Source: Methylosinus sp. Sm6 (GTDB lineage: Bacteria; Pseudomonadota; Alphaproteobacteria; Rhizobiales; Beijerinckiaceae). From it: a DNA stretch of 64,000 nt. Each line of letters begins with the position of its first letter. Within the stretch, counting starts at the first letter, position 1. Below, one piece after another: positions 1 to 9,546 of this stretch. The notes under the pieces are model-generated. The model was not told the origin of the DNA. It saw only the letters and a program-made list of their open reading frames with translations, and did no database searches. A program made the translations under genes and the position numbers. The DNA lies in contig NZ_JAINDZ010000014.1 of assembly GCF_019802345.1 (NCBI RefSeq), positions 58,104-122,103 on the forward strand, written 5' to 3'.

Positions 1-3000
1 GCGACAACGCCGCGCCGGAGGCCTCCGCCATCGCCGAGCGCATAAAGGCGCTGGGCTCGCCCGCGGTCTCGGCGCTGCTCGATCTCCCGATTCGCCGCAA
101 TGGCGCCGACGCCAAATTCGGCCTCGACCTCTCGGGCGAATTCGCCAAGATCGCCGGCGCCGAACAGCCGGGAACCTATCTCGTCGGTCTGCGCGCGGTG
201 GACGACAAGAAGCGCCATTGGCTGCGCGCGCAACTGACCGATCTGACGCTGGGCGCGATCGAGGAGCGCGCGCGCGTGCGCTTTGCCGTCACCTCGCTTT
301 CGACCGCCAAGCCGATCGCGGGCGCCGAGATCAGGCTCGAGGGCGTGAAGGACGAGAAGTTCGTCACGCTCGCGCATGGCGTCACCGACGCCTCCGGCTT
401 CTTCTCTTACGATCCCGGCAAGCGCGCGGAGGCGGAGCTGCGCCGCGTCGTCGTGAGCAAGGGCCTCGACACGCTCGTCATCGACGCCAATGACGCGCCG
501 TCCGAATATTCGCGCGAGAATTGGACGAAGCCCGACGGCGCCTGGCTCGCCTGGACGACGGAGCCCGACACGCCGCGCAAGGAGGAGCCGCGCATCCTCT
601 GCCATGTGTTCGCCGAGCGGCCGATCTATCGGCCCGAGGAGCCGGTGCATGTGAAAGGCTTCGTGCGCGCTTATCGCGACGGCGGATTGAGCGTCGCCAA
701 AACGGGCGGAACGCTCGTCGTCTCCGGCCCCGGCAATCAGGAATGGCGCATTCCGGTGAAGCTCGACGCTGCGGGGAGCTTCTATCACAAATTCGACGCG
801 CAGACGCCGGCGACCGGCGATTATGCGCTGCGCTTCGAGCCCGACGGCGCCAAGGCGAAGAAGACGGAAGAGAGCGAAGGCGAGGAGAGTGAAACAGCGG
901 CGCCGCAGACTGTCTCCTGCGGACAATTCCCGTTCAAGAAGGAGGCCTATCGCCTGCCGACCTTCGAGGTCGTGCTCAATGCGCCGCAGATCGTGCCGCT
1001 CGACGGCGAGTTCAATGTCGACCTTCTCGCGCGCTATTTCGCCGGCGGACTCGTCGCCGAGCGTCCGGTGAAATGGCGCGCCGTGCAATTCCCGCATCTG
1101 TTCCAGCCGCCGGGACGTGAGGGCTTTCTGTTCTCGACCGACGCGCGCTTCTCGGGCGAGGGAAAATTCAAATCCTCGCCGGTGCTGGAGCGCGACGCGC
1201 GCACCGACGCCGGCGGCGCCTCGCGCATGAGCTTCGACACCACCATCGAGCCGACCGCGCAGCCGCGCCGCTATTCGATCGAGGCGACGGTGACCGGCGA
1301 GGACGGCTTGGAAGTGCGCAATGTGCAGAATGTGATCGCCGTGCCGCCCTTCATGCTCGGGCTCAAGATCCCGCGCTATGTCGAGCGGCCCGGCGCCGTC
1401 ACGCCGGAATTCATCGCGCTCGACGGCAAGGGCGAGGCGGTGGAGAATCTGCCCGTCACGCTGCGCTTCGTCAGGCGCAATTGGGTGTCGACGCTGCAGG
1501 CCTCGGACTTCGCGCAGGGCGCGGCGAAATATGTGACGCAGGTGATCGAGGACACGATCCTCGAGCGCAAGCTCACCAGCGCCAAGGAGGCGCAGAGAAT
1601 AGAGCTCGAGGCGCGCGAGGCCGGCGTCTATGTCGTCCAGTTGGAGGCCTATGACCGCATCGGCCGGCGCCAGCAGGTGAGCGTCGATTTCTTCGTCGGC
1701 GGCAATACGCCGGTGACGTTTCAGCGGCCGCCCGCCTCCACCGCGACGATCGCGACCGACAAGCAGGCTTACGCGCCGGGCGAGACGGCGACGCTCATCA
1801 TCCAGTCGCCGTTCCAGAATGCGCAGGCGCTCGCCATCGTCGAGCAGCCGAACGGCGTGTTCGATTATCAATTCGTCGACATCGCCAATGGCTTCGGGCG
1901 CTATGCGCTGACATTGAAAAAAGAGCAGACGCCCAAGCTCGCCGTGCATTTCCTCATCATGCGCGGACGCTTGAAGGACAGCGCGCCGGCGCCGGCGTCG
2001 AACATCGACCAGGGCAAGCCGGTGACGATCGCCGCGACCAAATGGGTCGAGGTGACGCCGGTGAAGAATATTGCGACCGTGAAGCTCGACTATCCCGCGA
2101 AAGCGCGGCCGGGACAGGAGGTCGAGGCGACGCTGCGCCTCTCCGACGATCTCGGCAAGCCGCTCGCCGGCGAAGCCACCTTCTGGATGGTCGATCAGGC
2201 GGTGTTGTCGCTCGCGAAAGAACGCCCGCTCGATCCGCTGCCCGATTTCATCGTCGAGCGCGAGACGAGGCTCGCGGCGCGCGACACGCGCAATCTCGCC
2301 TTCGGCAAGATTCCGCTGGAGGAGATTCCGGGCGGCGACGCCGGCCTCGACGAATGGGGCGCGGAAACCAATGTCAGCGTGCGCAAGAATTTCACGCCCG
2401 TGCCGATCTATCTGCCGAGCGTGAAGATCGGCGCCGATGGGATCGCGAAGATCAAGGTGAAGCTGCCCGACACGCTCACCGTGTTCAAGCTGCGCGCCAA
2501 GGCGGTGAGTGGGCCGGATCGTTTCGGCTTCGCGACGGGCGAGATGCTCATTCGCCAGGAGCTGGTCGCGCAGCCGGCGCTGCCGCGCTTCCTGCGGCGG
2601 GGCGATGCTGTCGATGTCTCGCTGATCGCGCGCGTGGTCGAAGGCCCGGGCGGCGGCGGCAAGGCGGCGATCACGGCGGATGGGCTGGCGCTCGCGAGCG
2701 ATGCGCCGCACGCCTTCGCCTGGGTCGCCAACAAGCCCGCGCGCATAGACGTCGCGGCGACTGTTCCGGAGTCGGGCAAGGAGACGGCGACGCTGGATTT
2801 CCGTGTCGAGCGCGACGCCGACCATGCGCGCGACGCCGTGCAGATCGAATTGCCGATCGAGCCGGATCGTCTGCCCGTGCGCCGTTACGAGATCGTCGAG
2901 ATTGCGCCCGGTGAGACAAAGACGTTTCCCGCAGCGCCCGATGACGCGCGCCCCGGCTCCTTCCGCCGCGAGATGACGCTCGCCGGCGATCCGGCGCTGG

Positions 3001-4484
3001 TGAAGCTCATGGCGGGCCTGAACGCGCTGGCCGAATATCCCTATGGCTGCACCGAGCAGCGGCTGTCGCTCGCGCGCGCGTCGCTGGCGCTGAAGAGCTT
3101 CGCGCCGATCCTCTCGTCGGCGGGGCTCGAGGGCCGCATCGGCGCCGATGTGCGCAACACGATCCGCGCCATCGACCAATCGATCGACGGCGACGGCCTC
3201 GTGGCCTTCTGGCCCCGCGCGCGCGGCAATGTCTCGCTCACCGCCTGGGCCTATTCCTTCCTCGCCGCCGCCGAGCGCGCCGGTGAGCCGATCGACAAGC
3301 CGCTCGCGGAGCGTCTCGCCAATGTGTTGAAGCTGTCGCTGCGTTCCGATTATCCGCGCCTGCTCTCCGGCGAGGAATTGCGCGAGCGCGTCGAGGCGCT
3401 GATCGCGCTCGCCGAGGGCGGCAAGCTCGACGAGTCTTACGTCGCCGAGCTGGCGCGCCACGCCGATGCGATGCCCAACGCCAGCGTCGCCGAGCTGGCG
3501 CGCGCCGCCGCGCGCGCGAGCGCCGGCGATCGCCGCATCGTCGACGCGCTGCTCGACATCATGTGGAGCCGCGTGAAAATCCTCTCGCGCAATGGCGTGC
3601 AATATTATGCCGGCCAGGCGGCGGACGCCGGCAATCCGACCATCCTGCCCTCCGAGACGCGCGCTCTCGCGGAGATGGTGCGCGCCACGGCGCTCGCCGC
3701 TCCGACGGATGCTCGGGCGGGCCTGCTGCGCGACGCGCTGCTGCGCTTGGGCGAAGGCGACGGCTGGGGCTCGACCAACGCCGACGCTGCGGCCATCGAC
3801 GCGCTCGCGGACGTGTGGCGGCGTCCGCAATCGCCCTTGGCGATCGCGCTCGCGCAAGGGGACGCGGCGCCGGAGACGATCACGCTCGACGCGAACATGC
3901 CGATCCTGCGCAAGACGAGCGAGGCGCCCGCCGCGATCGCGATCGCCAATCGCGGACAAGCGCCGATCGTCGCGCTCGTCGAGACGCGCTACGAGCCGAA
4001 GGAGAGCGGCGCGACGGCGGCGCCGCTGAGCGAAGGCTTCGCGCTGACGCGCGAATTGCTGCGCGTCCGCAAGGCGGATGCGCCGCTCGAAAGAATCGCG
4101 GCGGACGACGGCGCCGTGAAGCTCGCCGTCGGCGATGTGATCGAGGAGACGGCGGAGCTCGTCAATCCGCAGGACCGCACCCATGTGGCGATCTCTCTGC
4201 CGCTGCCCGCCGGCTTCGAGCCGCTCAATCCGGCGCTCGCGACCGCGCCCGCCGAGGCGCAGCCCTCCTTCGCGCCCACTCTCGCGCCGACCAGCGTCTC
4301 CTTCGGCGACGATCGCGTGTTCTATGCCTATGACGCGCTGCCGAAAGGCAATTACCGCTTCGCCTTCCGCGCCAAGGCGCAGACCGCCGGCGTCTTCTCC
4401 GAGCCGCCCGGGCTCGTCGAGACGATGTATAAGAAAGGAGTCCGAGCGCAGAGCGCCGGCCGGCGCGTCGTGATCGCAAATTGA
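1..4484 (+). CDS. Alpha-2-macroglobulin family protein, 5' end outside the window
   Basis: The frame is open from base 3, so the gene starts upstream and the GTG at 198 is not its start; 1493 residues are visible. Repeated MG-type beta domains are followed by a region with WMVDQAVLSLA (about 2188-2220) and by a thioester motif YGCTEQ, with Cys codon 3048-3050 and Gln codon 3057-3059. The alpha-helical thioester domain follows. Bacterial alpha-2-macroglobulins of this type are periplasmic, usually lipid-anchored, and trap foreign proteases by a covalent thioester. The family is usually about 1600-1800 residues, so the signal peptide and first domain lie upstream. The usual partner pbpC is not downstream; it could be upstream, out of view. 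Family assignment is firm; the physiological role is inferred. Confidence 0.9.
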   Translation, partial: DNAAPEASAIAERIKALGSPAVSALLDLPIRRNGADAKFGLDLSGEFAKIAGAEQPGTYLVGLRAVDDKKRHWLRAQLTDLTLGAIEERARVRFAVTSLSTAKPIAGAEIRLEGVKDEKFVTLAHGVTDASGFFSYDPGKRAEAELRRVVVSKGLDTLVIDANDAPSEYSRENWTKPDGAWLAWTTEPDTPRKEEPRILCHVFAERPIYRPEEPVHVKGFVRAYRDGGLSVAKTGGTLVVSGPGNQEWRIPVKLDAAGSFYHKFDAQTPATGDYALRFEPDGAKAKKTEESEGEESETAAPQTVSCGQFPFKKEAYRLPTFEVVLNAPQIVPLDGEFNVDLLARYFAGGLVAERPVKWRAVQFPHLFQPPGREGFLFSTDARFSGEGKFKSSPVLERDARTDAGGASRMSFDTTIEPTAQPRRYSIEATVTGEDGLEVRNVQNVIAVPPFMLGLKIPRYVERPGAVTPEFIALDGKGEAVENLPVTLRFVRRNWVSTLQASDFAQGAAKYVTQVIEDTILERKLTSAKEAQRIELEAREAGVYVVQLEAYDRIGRRQQVSVDFFVGGNTPVTFQRPPASTATIATDKQAYAPGETATLIIQSPFQNAQALAIVEQPNGVFDYQFVDIANGFGRYALTLKKEQTPKLAVHFLIMRGRLKDSAPAPASNIDQGKPVTIAATKWVEVTPVKNIATVKLDYPAKARPGQEVEATLRLSDDLGKPLAGEATFWMVDQAVLSLAKERPLDPLPDFIVERETRLAARDTRNLAFGKIPLEEIPGGDAGLDEWGAETNVSVRKNFTPVPIYLPSVKIGADGIAKIKVKLPDTLTVFKLRAKAVSGPDRFGFATGEMLIRQELVAQPALPRFLRRGDAVDVSLIARVVEGPGGGGKAAITADGLALASDAPHAFAWVANKPARIDVAATVPESGKETATLDFRVERDADHARDAVQIELPIEPDRLPVRRYEIVEIAPGETKTFPAAPDDARPGSFRREMTLAGDPALVKLMAGLNALAEYPYGCTEQRLSLARASLALKSFAPILSSAGLEGRIGADVRNTIRAIDQSIDGDGLVAFWPRARGNVSLTAWAYSFLAAAERAGEPIDKPLAERLANVLKLSLRSDYPRLLSGEELRERVEALIALAEGGKLDESYVAELARHADAMPNASVAELARAAARASAGDRRIVDALLDIMWSRVKILSRNGVQYYAGQAADAGNPTILPSETRALAEMVRATALAAPTDARAGLLRDALLRLGEGDGWGSTNADAAAIDALADVWRRPQSPLAIALAQGDAAPETITLDANMPILRKTSEAPAAIAIANRGQAPIVALVETRYEPKESGATAAPLSEGFALTRELLRVRKADAPLERIAADDGAVKLAVGDVIEETAELVNPQDRTHVAISLPLPAGFEPLNPALATAPAEAQPSFAPTLAPTSVSFGDDRVFYAYDALPKGNYRFAFRAKAQTAGVFSEPPGLVETMYKKGVRAQSAGRRVVIAN

Positions 4485-4643
4485 GGTCGAAGAGCGAGTC
4501 TTTCAGAGCCGACGGGCGGGTTTCCGGCGTTTCGCCGCATTGCCTTTCGCGTCCGCGCCCCTACGTCTGAGGCGTCCCATGCGGCGCGGCGCTTTGTCCT
4601 GCGCGAAGCCGGCGCGCCGATCCTTGAAGACGAGGAGGCGAAA

Positions 4644-5165
4644 ATGGCGGAAGCCGAAAGCAAAGTTCCCGTGCGGCAGCAGAGGGAGACCGCGCCGAGC
4701 TCTGGCCTGTTCGACTGGCATCCGTTCGAGACGTTGCGGCGGCAGATCGACCGGCTGTTCGAGGACGCGCCGTTCCAGCGGGCCACGCCGAGCGACCTGG
4801 AGCCGTTCGGACGGTTCTCGCTCGGCTGGGCGACGACGCCGGCGGTCGATCTCGTGGAGAAGGACCAGGAGTATCAGGTCACGGCGGAGCTGCCTGGGCT
4901 CGACGAGAAGAATATCGAGGTGAAGCTGCACAATGGCTCGCTCGTCATCAGCGGCGAGAAGAAGGAGGAGCGCGAGGAGAAGGACAAGGGCTATTTCCTG
5001 TCCGAGCGCCGCTTCGGCGCGTTCCGTCGCGCCTTCCGCCTGCCGGAGGATGTCGATAAGGAGAAGATCGACGCGACCTTCACGAAAGGCGTGCTGACCG
5101 TGCGCCTGCCGAAGTCGGCCGCGGCGCAAAAGCCCGAGAAGGTCATCTCCGTCAAGGCGGCGTGA
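4644..5165 (+). CDS. Small heat-shock protein, Hsp20/alpha-crystallin family
   Basis: A 173-residue protein with a poorly conserved N-terminal arm (residues 1-60, containing FDWHPFETLRRQIDRLF) and an alpha-crystallin domain from about residue 65, recognisable by AVDLVEKDQEYQV, AELPGLDEKNIEV and GVLTVRLPK. Such proteins are ATP-independent holdases that bind unfolding proteins in the cytoplasm. The start is set by a strong AGGAGG at 4633-4638, five bases before the ATG. The gene stands alone 159 bp after the alpha-2-macroglobulin gene. Heat-shock regulation is expected from the family but I see no convincing sigma-32 promoter. Confidence 0.93.
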   Translation: MAEAESKVPVRQQRETAPSSGLFDWHPFETLRRQIDRLFEDAPFQRATPSDLEPFGRFSLGWATTPAVDLVEKDQEYQVTAELPGLDEKNIEVKLHNGSLVISGEKKEEREEKDKGYFLSERRFGAFRRAFRLPEDVDKEKIDATFTKGVLTVRLPKSAAAQKPEKVISVKAA

Positions 5166-5188
5166 CGTGCGGCTCGGGTGAATCGCTT

Positions 5189-5215
5189 CCTCTCCCGCGC
5201 GCCCCGCGGGAGAGG
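5189..5215. terminator. Perfect GC-rich hairpin after the hsp20 gene
   Basis: Inverted arms of 11 bp (5189-5199 and 5205-5215, CCTCTCCCGCG and its complement) enclose a 5-base loop. It lies between the hsp20 stop and the next start. There is no T-run, so it may be a transcript-stabilising or REP-type hairpin rather than an intrinsic terminator. Confidence 0.5.
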
Positions 5216-5235
5216 GGCGCGCGGGGGGCGCCCGC

Positions 5236-6180
5236 ATGTCCACCGCTTTTCGGCTGGCGAGCTTCAACATCGAAAATCTCGACTGGTCGCCCGCTGGCGA
5301 AGAGGCGTTCGAGCAGCGGCTCGCCGTGCTGCGTCCGCTGCTCGCGGCGATCGCGGCCGATGTTCTGTGCCTGCAGGAGGTCGATGCGCAGCGGCCGGCG
5401 CCGCATGCGCCGCGGCGCTTCATCGCGCTCGACCGGCTCGTCGCCGGCACGCTCTATGACGGCTTCTCTCGGGCGACGAGCCTGCGTCCGGGGACGGATG
5501 CGCCGGCCGACATTCACAATCTCGCGATATTGAGCCGCTGGCCGATCGTCGAGACGCGCCAGCTCCACCACGACATCATCGCGCCCTGGCGCTGGACGCC
5601 CCCCGCTGCGCCGGCGCCTGTCGAGATCCTGTTCGATCGCCCGGCGCTCTATGCGCGCATCGCGCCGCCGAACGGGCCCGCGCTGCATGTGTTGAACCTG
5701 CATTTGCGCGCGCCCCGCGCGGTCCCTCTGTCCGGGGCGAGCGGCGCGCGCTGCGGTCCCGCATTCGCCGAAGGACAATTCCTCGCCGCGCAGAAGCGCG
5801 AGGGCCAGGCGCTGGAGACGCGGCTCTTCGTCGATCGCCTCTTTGCCGATGACGAGGGCGCGTCGATCGCGGTCTGCGGCGATCTCAACTCCGAGGGCTT
5901 CGACGCGCCGGCGCGCATCTTGCGCGGCGCGGCGGAGGAGGATGCGGACGCCCCTTTCGCGCTCGTCGCCCTCGCCGAGCGGGCGCCGCAGCCGGCGCGC
6001 TACAGCGTCATTCATGCGGGACGCGAGACGCTGCTCGATCACATCCTCGTCTCGCGCGCGCTCGCCGCGCGCTGCGAGCGGGTCGAGATCATGAACAAAG
6101 GCCTCGCCGACGAGGCGACCGCGCCAGATCCGATTCTCGGCTCGCTGCACGCGCCGATCATCGCGAGCTTCGGGGCGTAA
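5236..6180 (+). CDS. Endonuclease/exonuclease/phosphatase family protein
   Basis: A 314-residue protein with the fold's metal-binding motifs in order: FNIENLD (residue 10 onward), LQEVDAQ (about 46-52), LNLHLRAP (about 153-160), CGDLNSEGFD (about 214-223) and LDHILVS near the end. These give the Asn, Glu, Asp/Asn and His set used by Mg-dependent phosphodiesterases related to exonuclease III and DNase I. No signal peptide is seen. The substrate cannot be told from sequence; DNA, RNA or phosphoester hydrolysis are all possible. It follows hsp20 at 70 bp and may be transcribed separately. Confidence 0.85.
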   Translation: MSTAFRLASFNIENLDWSPAGEEAFEQRLAVLRPLLAAIAADVLCLQEVDAQRPAPHAPRRFIALDRLVAGTLYDGFSRATSLRPGTDAPADIHNLAILSRWPIVETRQLHHDIIAPWRWTPPAAPAPVEILFDRPALYARIAPPNGPALHVLNLHLRAPRAVPLSGASGARCGPAFAEGQFLAAQKREGQALETRLFVDRLFADDEGASIAVCGDLNSEGFDAPARILRGAAEEDADAPFALVALAERAPQPARYSVIHAGRETLLDHILVSRALAARCERVEIMNKGLADEATAPDPILGSLHAPIIASFGA

Positions 6181-6219
6181 GGAGCCTCGAAGTATGCTCC
6201 GGGACGGCGCGGCGGCGTG

Positions 6220-6260
6220 ACCCTTCGAGACGCCCGCTGCGCGGGCTCCTCAGGGTGAGG
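6220..6260. repeat. REP-like palindromic intergenic element
   Basis: The element runs from CCCTTCGAGACG to CTCCTCAGGGTGAGG, with a central GC palindrome. Its reverse complement closely matches 40568-40609, and 40648-40690 is a further relative. It lies between the convergent endonuclease-family and DnaJ genes. Elements of this form are common in Rhizobiales genomes. Confidence 0.6.
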
Positions 6261-6306
6261 GGACTGGTTACCCCGACAGGCCATGCTCCAGAAAGCGCTC
6301 TCGCGC

Positions 6307-7251
6307 TCACATCCCCTTGCGCGGATCATAGGGCTTGCCGCCGCGCCATTTCTGCGCGAAGGCCTCGAGCTCCGGATCGGCGTCCGGCAGCACGATCTTC
6401 AGCGTCACATAGAGATCGCCCGCCGCCTTGCCGTCGCCCGCCGGCAGGCCCTTGCCGCGCAGCCGCAGCACGCGGCCGCCATTGGAGCCGGCCGGCACGG
6501 TGAGCTCCACCTTGCCGCCGAGCGTCGGCGCGGCGACCTTGGCGCCGAGCACGGCCTCGTAGAATGTGATCGGCAGATCGAGCTTCAGATCGCGGCCGGA
6601 GACCATGAACAGCGGGTGCGCCGCGACCTTCACGGTGACGATGGCGTCGCCGGGCTCGCCGCCGGGCGGGGCGGCGTGGCCCTGGCCGCGCAGCCTGATC
6701 TGCTTGCCGTCCTCGAGGCCGGCGGGAATCGCCACCTCGAGCGTGCGGCCGTTCGGCATCAGCACGCGCGTATGGCCGCCCTTCACCGCCTCGGGGAGCG
6801 AGACGGTCACCTGCAGCGCGATGTCCTCGCCGCGGCGCGGGGCGCGACCGCGCCGGCCGCCGGCGCCGAAGAGATCGGCGAAAATGTCGGACGGGTCGAA
6901 TCCCGCCCCCTGGCCGGCTGCCCCCGGCCCGCCGCCGCCGAAATGAAACTCGTAATTCTCGGCCCCGCCCGGCCCGCGCTGCCCGCGCGGAAAACCGCCC
7001 GGCCCGGCGCCGAAGCCCTCGAAGCGCGGCTTGCCCTCGGCGTCGATCTCGCCGCGGTCGAACTGCGCCTTCTTCTTCTCGTCCCCGAGAATCTCGTAGG
7101 CGGAGTTGGCCTCGGCGAATTTCTCCTTGGCCTTGGGGTCGTTCTTGTTCTGGTCGGGGTGATATTTCTTGGCGAGATGGCGGAACGCCTTCTTGATCTC
7201 GCTCGCGGTCGCCGTCTTGGCGACGCCCAGGACGTCATATGGATCGCGCAT
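6307..7251 (-). CDS. DnaJ C-terminal-domain protein without zinc finger (CbpA-type co-chaperone)
   Basis: A 314-residue protein with an N-terminal J-domain carrying the HPD tripeptide at residues 31-33 in [10 protein letters not shown] Gly/Phe-rich linker (about 75-135) follows, then two beta-sandwich substrate-binding domains (about 145-300) with [12 protein letters not shown] and [14 protein letters not shown]. The four CxxCxGxG repeats of classical DnaJ are missing, which makes it the CbpA-like type II class. It stimulates the DnaK ATPase and presents unfolded clients. No dnaK or grpE is nearby. It is transcribed alone, convergent with the preceding gene. Confidence 0.9.
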   Translation of the reverse strand: MRDPYDVLGVAKTATASEIKKAFRHLAKKYHPDQNKNDPKAKEKFAEANSAYEILGDEKKKAQFDRGEIDAEGKPRFEGFGAGPGGFPRGQRGPGGAENYEFHFGGGGPGAAGQGAGFDPSDIFADLFGAGGRRGRAPRRGEDIALQVTVSLPEAVKGGHTRVLMPNGRTLEVAIPAGLEDGKQIRLRGQGHAAPPGGEPGDAIVTVKVAAHPLFMVSGRDLKLDLPITFYEAVLGAKVAAPTLGGKVELTVPAGSNGGRVLRLRGKGLPAGDGKAAGDLYVTLKIVLPDADPELEAFAQKWRGGKPYDPRKGM

Positions 7252-7370
7252 ATCTCGGAAAGCCCATCGGTGCGTCCGCCACGAGAGCGGCGCGGACGCT
7301 CGTGTCTGCTCGTCTATTTGGGAGAAGATTGGCCGCGGCGCAAGGATGCGTCACAGTTTCGTGACCTTCG

Positions 7371-7868
7371 TCAGACGCCGGCCTTGCGCCAGGGCCGCAC
7401 CTCGATCAGCGCCCAATCCGCCGTCCGCTCGCGGCAGGCGGCGCCCTGCAGGCGCTCATGCGTCTCTTTCGTCTCCACCTCCGCGCGAAAGGCGCGGCAC
7501 ACTCTGCCGTCGGAAGGATAAGGCGGGCCGAGGGGGGTGAAGGAGCCCTTGGCCTGCGTCTGCGGATTGTCCCAATTCACGCTGGCGCCCGCGCCCTGCG
7601 GATCGAGCGCGACGCCCAGCGCCGCATCGGCGCGCCGCCGATCCTCCTGGTCCAGCGCCGAGGAGAGCTGCGGCGCCGCGGGGCGAATGGAGCCGGTGAC
7701 CTCGTCGCTCACATTGCCGCTCCAGGCGGCTGGCTCGCCGCCGGGAATGGCGAAGGAGCAGGAGGCGAGCGACAGCGCCGTCAAGCTCGCCCCGAAGAAG
7801 CGAATGGCGCGAATCGACGTTTGAGAAGCGGCCGCGGCGGCGCTAGATATGTGTCGCCGAATGTGCAA
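7371..7868 (-). CDS. RT0821/Lpp0805-type surface lipoprotein
   Basis: A 165-residue protein whose start is a TTG; no in-frame ATG precedes the signal region. A hydrophobic stretch ends in the lipobox LASC (Cys37), pointing to lipid attachment at the outer or inner membrane. The C-terminal part contains [19 protein letters not shown] and a two-Cys region (RVCRAFR, GAACRE), as in the RT0821/Lpp0805 family of alphaproteobacterial surface antigens of unknown function. Its 5' end abuts the divergent pdxH gene, so the two share a promoter region that overlaps their starts. Confidence 0.72.
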   Translation of the reverse strand: MHIRRHISSAAAAASQTSIRAIRFFGASLTALSLASCSFAIPGGEPAAWSGNVSDEVTGSIRPAAPQLSSALDQEDRRRADAALGVALDPQGAGASVNWDNPQTQAKGSFTPLGPPYPSDGRVCRAFRAEVETKETHERLQGAACRERTADWALIEVRPWRKAGV

Positions 7869-7933
7869 TGCGCCAACCTGTCGCTCGAGGATCGCCGCGC
7901 GCCTGTCGCCCGGCGGCAGCTGAGGATTTTGTC

Positions 7934-8542
7934 GTGGAAGCGTTAACGCCGGGTGACTTCTCCGATACGGGCGAGCCTTTTGCGCTGTTTCGCGCCTGGC
8001 TCGAGGAGGCGAGGGAGCGAGAGCCCAATGACCCCGAAGCGATGGCGCTCGCGACAGTGGACGAGACCGGCATGCCGGACGCCCGCATGGTGCTGCTCAA
8101 GGAGTGGACCGAATCGGGCTTCGTCTTTTATACCAACGCCGAAAGCGCCAAGGGGCGACAACTCGCGGCCACGATGAAGGCGGCCGCGCTTTTTCACTGG
8201 AAATCTCTGCGCCGGCAGGTGCGCCTGCGCGGCCCGGTGGAGCCCATCGCGGACGCCGAATCGGACGCCTATTTCGCCAGCCGCCCGCGCGACAGCCGCA
8301 TCGGCGCCTGGGCCAGCCGCCAGTCGCGCCCGCTCGAGAGCCGCTTCGCGCTGGAGAAGGCGGTGGCGGTCGAGGCGGCGCGCTTCGGCTTCGGCGACGT
8401 GCCGCGCCCGCCCTATTGGCGCGGCTTCCGCATCGTCCCGCAGGCGATCGAATTTTGGGCCGATCGGCCGTTTCGCCTGCATGACCGCCTGCGTTTCACG
8501 CGGGCGGAGGCGGGCTGGACGAAGGACCGACTCTATCCTTGA
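7934..8542 (+). CDS. pdxH: Pyridoxamine 5'-phosphate oxidase
   Basis: FMN-dependent enzyme converting pyridoxine or pyridoxamine 5'-phosphate to pyridoxal 5'-phosphate. Recognisable motifs are [17 protein letters not shown] and SAKGRQLAA (FMN and substrate binding), [29 protein letters not shown] and the C-terminal WTKDRLYP. I chose the GTG at 7934 (202 residues) because homology begins just after it ([13 protein letters not shown]). An in-frame ATG at 7868 would add 22 residues of unrelated-looking sequence and would overlap the divergent lipoprotein start. Function is firm, the exact start less so. Confidence 0.93.
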   Translation: MEALTPGDFSDTGEPFALFRAWLEEAREREPNDPEAMALATVDETGMPDARMVLLKEWTESGFVFYTNAESAKGRQLAATMKAAALFHWKSLRRQVRLRGPVEPIADAESDAYFASRPRDSRIGAWASRQSRPLESRFALEKAVAVEAARFGFGDVPRPPYWRGFRIVPQAIEFWADRPFRLHDRLRFTRAEAGWTKDRLYP

Positions 8543-8644
8543 GAGCGTCATCCGATCCGAATGGATCGGATGACGCTCCAGCATTCTTTAGCTCGAGCGA
8601 ATTCTGATCGATCGAACGATTCCGTTCGATCGGAACACGCTCTA
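8543..8644. repeat. Two-hairpin intergenic repeat, copy 1
   Basis: The left part is a 16-bp perfect stem (GAGCGTCATCCGATCC and its complement) with loop GAAT. The right part is a 10-bp stem, CGATCGAACG-ATTC-CGTTCGATCG. The element ends in CGCTCTA. A near-identical full copy is at 37983-38087 and a partial copy at 33880-33927. It starts right after the pdxH stop codon and may also act as its 3' hairpin. Confidence 0.85.
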
Positions 8645-8661
8645 AAGCGAGAGAGCGAGAG

Positions 8662-9204
8662 ATGAAGCGCCTTTCTGTTTGCGTCCTCGCGGTCTGCCTC
8701 GCCGTCGCCGGCCCCGCGCGCGCCCAGGATTTCCTCTCGAATCTCTTCGGCGGCTGGGAGCGGCCGCATGCGGCGCCGGCGCTGCCGGCGGAGCGCAAAG
8801 CCGCCGCGCCGCCCAAGGCCAAGAAGGCGAAGAAGGCGGCCAAGGGCGCCCCGCCGCCCGCGCTCGCCGGCGCGCCGCAGCCACAGCCGGAAGGCCCGCC
8901 GCCGCCCTATGAGCCGCAATTGCTGCGACTCTCCGAAATCCTCGGGGCTCTATCGTTTCTGCGCGACCTTTGCGGAGACGCCGACGGCGAGGAGTGGCGC
9001 GCCAAAATGGCCTCGCTGCTCGACGCCGAGGCGAAGGCCGGGCAGAGGCGCGCCAAGCTCACGGGCGCCTTCAACCGCGGCTTCCACGGCTATGAGACGA
9101 CCTATCGCAGCTGCACGGCTAACGCCCGCTCGGCGATCGCGCGCTATCTCGACGAGGGCGGCAGAATCGCCCATGACATCGCCTATCGCTATGGCGCGTC
9201 CTGA
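8662..9204 (+). CDS. TIGR02301-type secreted protein of unknown function
   Basis: A 180-residue protein with a clear Sec signal peptide (MKRLSVCVLAVCLAVAGPARA, cleavage around residue 22). A Lys/Ala/Pro-rich spacer (about 50-85) is followed by a conserved C-terminal domain beginning LLRLSEILGALSFLRDLCG and ending in TTYRSCTANARSAIARYLDEGG. Two cysteines (in RDLCG and RSCTA) could form a disulfide in the periplasm. This matches the TIGR02301 family of Rhizobiales, which has no known function. It lies after the repeat element and is probably transcribed on its own. Confidence 0.75.
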   Translation: MKRLSVCVLAVCLAVAGPARAQDFLSNLFGGWERPHAAPALPAERKAAAPPKAKKAKKAAKGAPPPALAGAPQPQPEGPPPPYEPQLLRLSEILGALSFLRDLCGDADGEEWRAKMASLLDAEAKAGQRRAKLTGAFNRGFHGYETTYRSCTANARSAIARYLDEGGRIAHDIAYRYGAS

Positions 9205-9284
9205 TGCGTGGTCATACGGAGGCCGTTAACCGTCCGGCAAGGACCCGTCTCGCGCCTTTCCTCACGCTTGTCTAAAGTGATTTT

Positions 9285-9542
9285 ATGACGCGCTCTCCCC
9301 TCTCCGCAGTCGACGACGCCGGCGGCTACGACCAGCGGCAGGCGGCCCTCTCTTATGTCGCCGAAGCCTTCGCCGAGGCGATGCTGGCGGGGATCGAAAG
9401 CGATTCCTTCGCCCATGCCGCGCTTTCGGCCGCGCTGCACGAACTCGTCTCGACCTATGGCGAGGAGGAAGTGGCCATGTTCGTCGAACGCCTGCCGAAG
9501 CGCCTGCGCAACGGCGAATTCTCGACCGGCGCGCGGCACTGA
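9285..9542 (+). CDS. Small conserved hypothetical protein
   Basis: An 85-residue acidic protein, mostly helical by composition, with YVAEAFAEAMLAGIESDSF and LVSTYGEEEVAMFVERLP. No signal peptide, membrane segment or known motif is visible. The next gene starts four bases after its stop, so the two are probably translated together. Codon usage is like the neighbours, which supports a real gene. No function can be assigned. Confidence 0.6.
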   Translation: MTRSPLSAVDDAGGYDQRQAALSYVAEAFAEAMLAGIESDSFAHAALSAALHELVSTYGEEEVAMFVERLPKRLRNGEFSTGARH

Positions 9543-9546
9543 GCGC

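Noticed and set aside
4621..4646. RNA thermometer hiding the hsp20 ribosome binding site
   Set aside because: TCCT at 4621-4624 can pair with AGGA at 4633-4636, but only four pairs form and no ROSE-type structure is evident.
6283..7521. 412-codon plus-strand frame antisense to the DnaJ-type gene
   Set aside because: The minus strand holds a clear J-domain protein; the plus-strand translation has no recognisable features.
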